Below are positions 61,220-64,000 of a stretch of 64,000 bases of DNA, piece by piece. Positions within the stretch are counted from its first letter, which is position 1. The number at the start of each line of letters is the position of its first letter. The position numbers and the translations under genes are program-made. The notes beneath the pieces were generated by a model that did not search any database, was not told the origin of the DNA, and was given only the letters and a program-made list of their open reading frames with translations. Source of the stretch: Alginatibacterium sediminis (GTDB taxonomy: Bacteria; Pseudomonadota; Gammaproteobacteria; Enterobacterales; Celerinatantimonadaceae); contig NZ_RAQO01000006.1 in NCBI RefSeq assembly GCF_003610775.1, forward strand, positions 406,001 through 470,000. The letters run 5' to 3'.

Positions 61220-62557
61220 ATGAACAATAATATAAAAATCACCGTTATTGGTGCAGGCTCAAGTTACACTCCAGAGCTTATTGAAGGTCTAATAAAGCGT
61301 AACAATGAACTTCCCATTGGTGAGTTGTGGTTGGTTGATATTGAAGATGGTGCAGAAAAAGTTAGTATCATCGGTGATTTAACACGCCGTATGCTGGCCA
61401 AGAATAATATGTCACATATTGACGTTCATGTGACCTTAGATCGAAAACCTGCACTTGAAGGGGCTAATTTTGTTTGTTCACAGTTTCGCGCAGGTTGTTT
61501 AGAAGGTCGAATTCGTGATGAGCGTATTTCTCTTAAGTATGGAATGATTGGTCAAGAAACCAATGGATTAGGCGGTTTTGCAAACGCATGTCGCACGATT
61601 CCTATCGCCTTAGAAATAGCAAAAGAGATGGAAGAATTATGTCCTGAAGCTTGGTTACTTAACTTTACCAATCCATCGGGCATGGTGACAGAAGCTATCT
61701 TGAAACATACCAAAGTTAAAGCTGTAGGTTTGTGCAATGTCCCTGTAATTATGCAAAAAGGCATAGCAAAAATGCTTGGCGCAAATGAACAAGATTTCGT
61801 ATTGCAAGTCGCTGGGCTAAACCACTTTATCTGGGCTCGTAGAGTACTACATGAGGGACGAGATAAACTGCAAGATGTGGTTGAAGAAATGCTTTCAGGC
61901 AATGATCCACTCGTGCCACAGAATATCCCTAAATTTAAATGGCCAGCGGAACTTTTGCGTAATATGGGCATGATTCCTTGTGCGTATTTACGTTACTACT
62001 ACACCAGCGAAGACATCATGGGTCAAGAACTGGAAGAAGCCAGTGGACAGGGTACACGCGGTGAAGTCGTTAAAGCGATGGAAAATAGACTGTTTGATAT
62101 CTATCGAAATCCAGAACAAAATGAAAAACCTAAAGAGTTAGAAAAGCGTGGCGGGCAATATTATTCAGAAGCAGCTTGTGAACTAATGAGCTCTATCTTC
62201 AATGACAAGCGTACTATTATGCATGTTAACACAAGAAACAATGGCGCCATTGAAGGGCTCCCAAATGACTGTACAGTAGAAGTGAGCAGCGTGATCACTA
62301 AATCAGGCCCACTCCCATTAAACGTTGCACCATTCCCGAAAGATACGTTGCGTCTGATTCAGGTATTGAAAGAATTTGAATCACTGACGGTGGAAGCGGC
62401 CATTACTGGAGATCGAAACACCGCACACCGCGCGCTAGTTTTGAACCCTCTTGTCACTACCGGTACCGTCCTAGAAACAGCCTTGAATGAAACCATTGAG
62501 GCTAACTTGGATTACATGACGCAGTTTCGCAAAAAAATGTCCGTCGATAAGACGTAG
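61220..62557 (+). CDS. GH4 6-phospho-beta-glucosidase
   Basis: The 445-residue protein is a GH4 glycosidase: NAD-binding VIGAGSSYTPELI, NGLGGFANACRTIPIAL, and the catalytic CNVP motif (GLCNVPV) rather than the CHEV of 6-phospho-alpha-glucosidases, then AGLNHFIWARR. These enzymes use NAD and manganese to split phosphorylated disaccharides. No PTS or other sugar transporter is in the window. Divergent from a LysR regulator. Confidence 0.9.
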   Translation: MNNNIKITVIGAGSSYTPELIEGLIKRNNELPIGELWLVDIEDGAEKVSIIGDLTRRMLAKNNMSHIDVHVTLDRKPALEGANFVCSQFRAGCLEGRIRDERISLKYGMIGQETNGLGGFANACRTIPIALEIAKEMEELCPEAWLLNFTNPSGMVTEAILKHTKVKAVGLCNVPVIMQKGIAKMLGANEQDFVLQVAGLNHFIWARRVLHEGRDKLQDVVEEMLSGNDPLVPQNIPKFKWPAELLRNMGMIPCAYLRYYYTSEDIMGQELEEASGQGTRGEVVKAMENRLFDIYRNPEQNEKPKELEKRGGQYYSEAACELMSSIFNDKRTIMHVNTRNNGAIEGLPNDCTVEVSSVITKSGPLPLNVAPFPKDTLRLIQVLKEFESLTVEAAITGDRNTAHRALVLNPLVTTGTVLETALNETIEANLDYMTQFRKKMSVDKT

Positions 62558-62624
62558 TGACTTGCTTTTATAAGGTTAATAACTAAGAAGCGGTAGAAAT
62601 TTAATAATCTCTACTGCTTAACAA

Positions 62625-62686
62625 AGTGCTTAACTAGAAGTGCTTAACTAGACACCCATAATAGTGCTTAACTAGACACCCATAAT
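62625..62686. repeat. 24-bp tandem repeat of REP-like units
   Basis: A partial unit AGTGCTTAACTAGA (62625-62638) is followed by two exact copies of a 24-bp unit (62639-62662 and 62663-62686) made of AGTGCTTAACTAG and ACACCCATAAT. AGTGGCACTC follows. Confidence 0.8.
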
Positions 62687-62691
62687 AGTGG

Positions 62692-62756
62692 CACTCACGG
62701 GATGATGGTCTAGGTTTAAGTGGCTACTTCATCAATAAGAATTTTGTGATGCCAAG
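62692..62756 (+). repeat. duplicated 5' region of the RAYT gene (with 62829-62893)
   Basis: Bases 62692-62756 repeat as 62829-62893 with 7 mismatches in 65 positions and no gaps, offset 137 bp. The shared part starts CACTC, has CGGGATGATGGTCTAGG and ends GTGATGCCAAG. In the right copy this ATG starts the transposase; in the left copy the frame stops after 12 codons. Confidence 0.85.
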
Positions 62757-62885
62757 AATTAACAAATTAACAAGACACCCACGATAGTGGCACTTCAGAA
62801 AGAAATAACAATACACTCCTAATAATGACACTCTCGGGATGATGGTCTAGGCTTAAATGACTACTTAATCAATAAGAGTTCTGTG

Positions 62886-63875
62886 ATGCCAAGGCCCCGT
62901 AAGGAGCAAGTGAGTTTATCGGATACTCCCTATTACCATTGTATTTCGCGTTGTGTGCGTCGTGCTTACTTGTGTGGCGAAGACGTTGTAAGTGGGCGCA
63001 GTTTTGAACATCGTCGCCAGTGGGTTGAGGATTATCTGCTTAAGCTTGCTGGCATATTTTCGATAGATGTTTGTGCATATGCGGTGATGAGTAACCACAC
63101 CCATTTGGTATTGCATGTAAATCAACAACAAGCCATCAGTTGGTCAATGGACGAAGTTCTGCAGCGTTGGCATCGCTTACACAAAGGCACCCTGTTAACT
63201 CAGCGCTACCTTAATCCCACTTTACAATCAGAGCTTGATGCTGTGCAACTGCAGGCCGTGAGTGATACTGCCGAAATCTATCGCCAACGACTGTTCGATT
63301 TAAGTTGGTTTATGCGCCATTTGAACGAATATATCGCTCGCGAAGCCAACAAAGAAGACCAATGTACCGGACGATTTTGGGAAGGTCGGTTCAAATCCCA
63401 AGCCTTACTTGATGAAGCCGCGCTTGCGGCCTGTATGGCTTACGTCGATTTAAACCCAATCCGCGCAAAGATAGCTGACAAACCAGAAACCTCTGACCAC
63501 ACCAGTATAAAACAGCGAATTAAACAGGCCAAACAAGCTAAGCAGCCTAAAGCTTTATATCCGTTCGTAGGTAACCCTCGTAATAACATGCCCAACGGCC
63601 TGCCATTTGAGCTTAAAGACTATTTAACCCTAGTTGATTTAACCAGCAGAGCTATCTGTCAGGATAAGCGCGGGTATATTAGTGCTAACCTTAGCCCAAT
63701 CTTAGCCCGTTTGAACATCGACCAAAGCAGTTGGCTTACGCTTACGACAGGCTTAGAGCAGCAATTCGGTGCGGTGGTCGGTAATTGCGCGAGTATGTTG
63801 CTCTACAAAAGCGAGCATAAACAACAACGCCTGCATGGTATGGGCTCAGCTAAACGGCTACTTAATAGCGCTTAA
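62886..63875 (+). CDS. REP-associated tyrosine transposase (RAYT, IS200-like)
   Basis: The 329-residue protein starts MPRPRKEQV (the GTG at 62883 is an alternative start), as in many RAYTs. The HUH-type motif is SNHTHLVLHV (His71, His73), the tyrosine is likely Tyr149 (HLNEYIAREAN), and the family stretches GRFWEGRFKSQALLDE and AYVDLNPIRA follow. RAYTs cut single-stranded REP sequences. REP-like copies lie upstream of the gene and at 57.4 and 59.8 kb. It is a single, intact gene with no inverted-repeat ends of its own. Confidence 0.88.
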   Translation: MPRPRKEQVSLSDTPYYHCISRCVRRAYLCGEDVVSGRSFEHRRQWVEDYLLKLAGIFSIDVCAYAVMSNHTHLVLHVNQQQAISWSMDEVLQRWHRLHKGTLLTQRYLNPTLQSELDAVQLQAVSDTAEIYRQRLFDLSWFMRHLNEYIAREANKEDQCTGRFWEGRFKSQALLDEAALAACMAYVDLNPIRAKIADKPETSDHTSIKQRIKQAKQAKQPKALYPFVGNPRNNMPNGLPFELKDYLTLVDLTSRAICQDKRGYISANLSPILARLNIDQSSWLTLTTGLEQQFGAVVGNCASMLLYKSEHKQQRLHGMGSAKRLLNSA

Positions 63876-63933
63876 CTTCCTCTAAATTGGATGTTCATCT
63901 TGCACCTACTCACATAGGTTTGCTTGGTGCTGT

Positions 63934-63965
63934 CTGTGATTTAGCAAAATCAGCTAAATTCACAG
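63934..63965. repeat. inverted repeat downstream of the RAYT gene
   Basis: CTGTGATTTAGC (63934-63945) and GCTAAATTCACAG (63953-63965) pair with one extra base in the right arm and a seven-base loop. It lies 59 bp past the RAYT stop codon and may be a terminator-type or REP-type hairpin. Confidence 0.55.
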
Positions 63966-64000
63966 GGAATAACAATTTTATTGTATAAATCTAAGGTAAC

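Larger units (their letters stand above)
62558..62885. other. REP-rich region upstream of the RAYT gene
   Basis: This 328-bp stretch holds the 24-bp tandem repeat, two copies of the region that leads into the transposase gene, and several AGACACCC/AGTGGCAC units. No gene other than a 12-codon remnant is seen. Confidence 0.7.

Noticed and set aside
61552..61971. 139-residue minus-strand frame inside GH4
   Set aside because: It is an antisense shadow of the GH4 gene with no independent signal.
57345..62893. CRISPR array built from the AGACACCC/AGTGGCAC repeats
   Set aside because: Repeats are irregular in length and spacing, there are no uniform spacers and no cas genes; a REP-type origin fits better.

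Overview
The window looks like chromosomal DNA of a marine, alginate-using gammaproteobacterium of the Alteromonadales/Vibrio neighbourhood (an Agarivorans-like genome would fit). The basis is the gene content: two family PL17 oligoalginate lyases with sodium-solute symporters, KdgF and KdgM, long-form RecX, Syd, DUF3301/DUF3549, the PpnN-Xni pair, nrdAB-yfaE and ubiG. The placement is inferred from families, not from a marker-gene search. No rRNA gene and no complete tRNA gene was seen.

Layout. 1-3921: the 5' end of pxpA (5-oxoprolinase subunit A), divergent from a DctP/Q/M TRAP transporter and a winged-helix regulator, probably a 5-oxoproline uptake and use module. 4019-18053: an alginate-oligomer utilisation region (kdgF, symporter, two tandem cytoplasmic PL17 lyases, second symporter, then a GntR/FadR-type regulator and a KdgM porin), interrupted by envelope genes (BamA-like barrel, glycine-zipper protein, small barrel, pbpG). 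A motif close to TTGTAATACAA recurs upstream of the symporter, lyase and porin genes. It is the likely operator of the local GntR regulator. Expected flow: oligomers cross the outer membrane through KdgM, the inner membrane through the symporters, are cut by the PL17 enzymes, and the unsaturated uronate is linearised by KdgF. Later steps are not in the window.

18250-32710 is mostly housekeeping: an MCE-type lipid-transport operon, a CBS protein, NAD-type isocitrate dehydrogenase, xni-ppnN, a diguanylate cyclase, a TPR membrane protein, queF, syd and a long recX. 32946-35336 is a bufferin-type RiPP operon (DUF2282 precursor, DUF692 iron enzyme, DUF2063 partner, DoxX protein). 35333-48981: DUF3301/DUF3549, yaiI, a large GGDEF/degenerate-EAL sensor, alaA, metR, and nrdA-nrdB-yfaE behind two NrdR boxes 31 bp apart, then a HAD phosphatase and ubiG.

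48982-64000 is accessory. It has a transglutaminase-like protein, a MATE transporter, an MBL hydrolase, a GlxA-type regulator and a MerR regulator with a textbook 19-bp-spacer promoter in front of a carboxymuconolactone-decarboxylase-like gene. Next comes a run of small same-strand genes (2H phosphoesterase, GNAT, VOC, zinc ribbon, VOC, GFA, HAD), three of them followed by attC-like sites with no integrase in view: an integrase-less cassette cluster. The right end holds an orphan GH4 6-phospho-beta-glucosidase with a divergent LysR regulator, and a REP-associated tyrosine transposase whose 5' end is duplicated and whose REP-like sequences are scattered through the last 7 kb.
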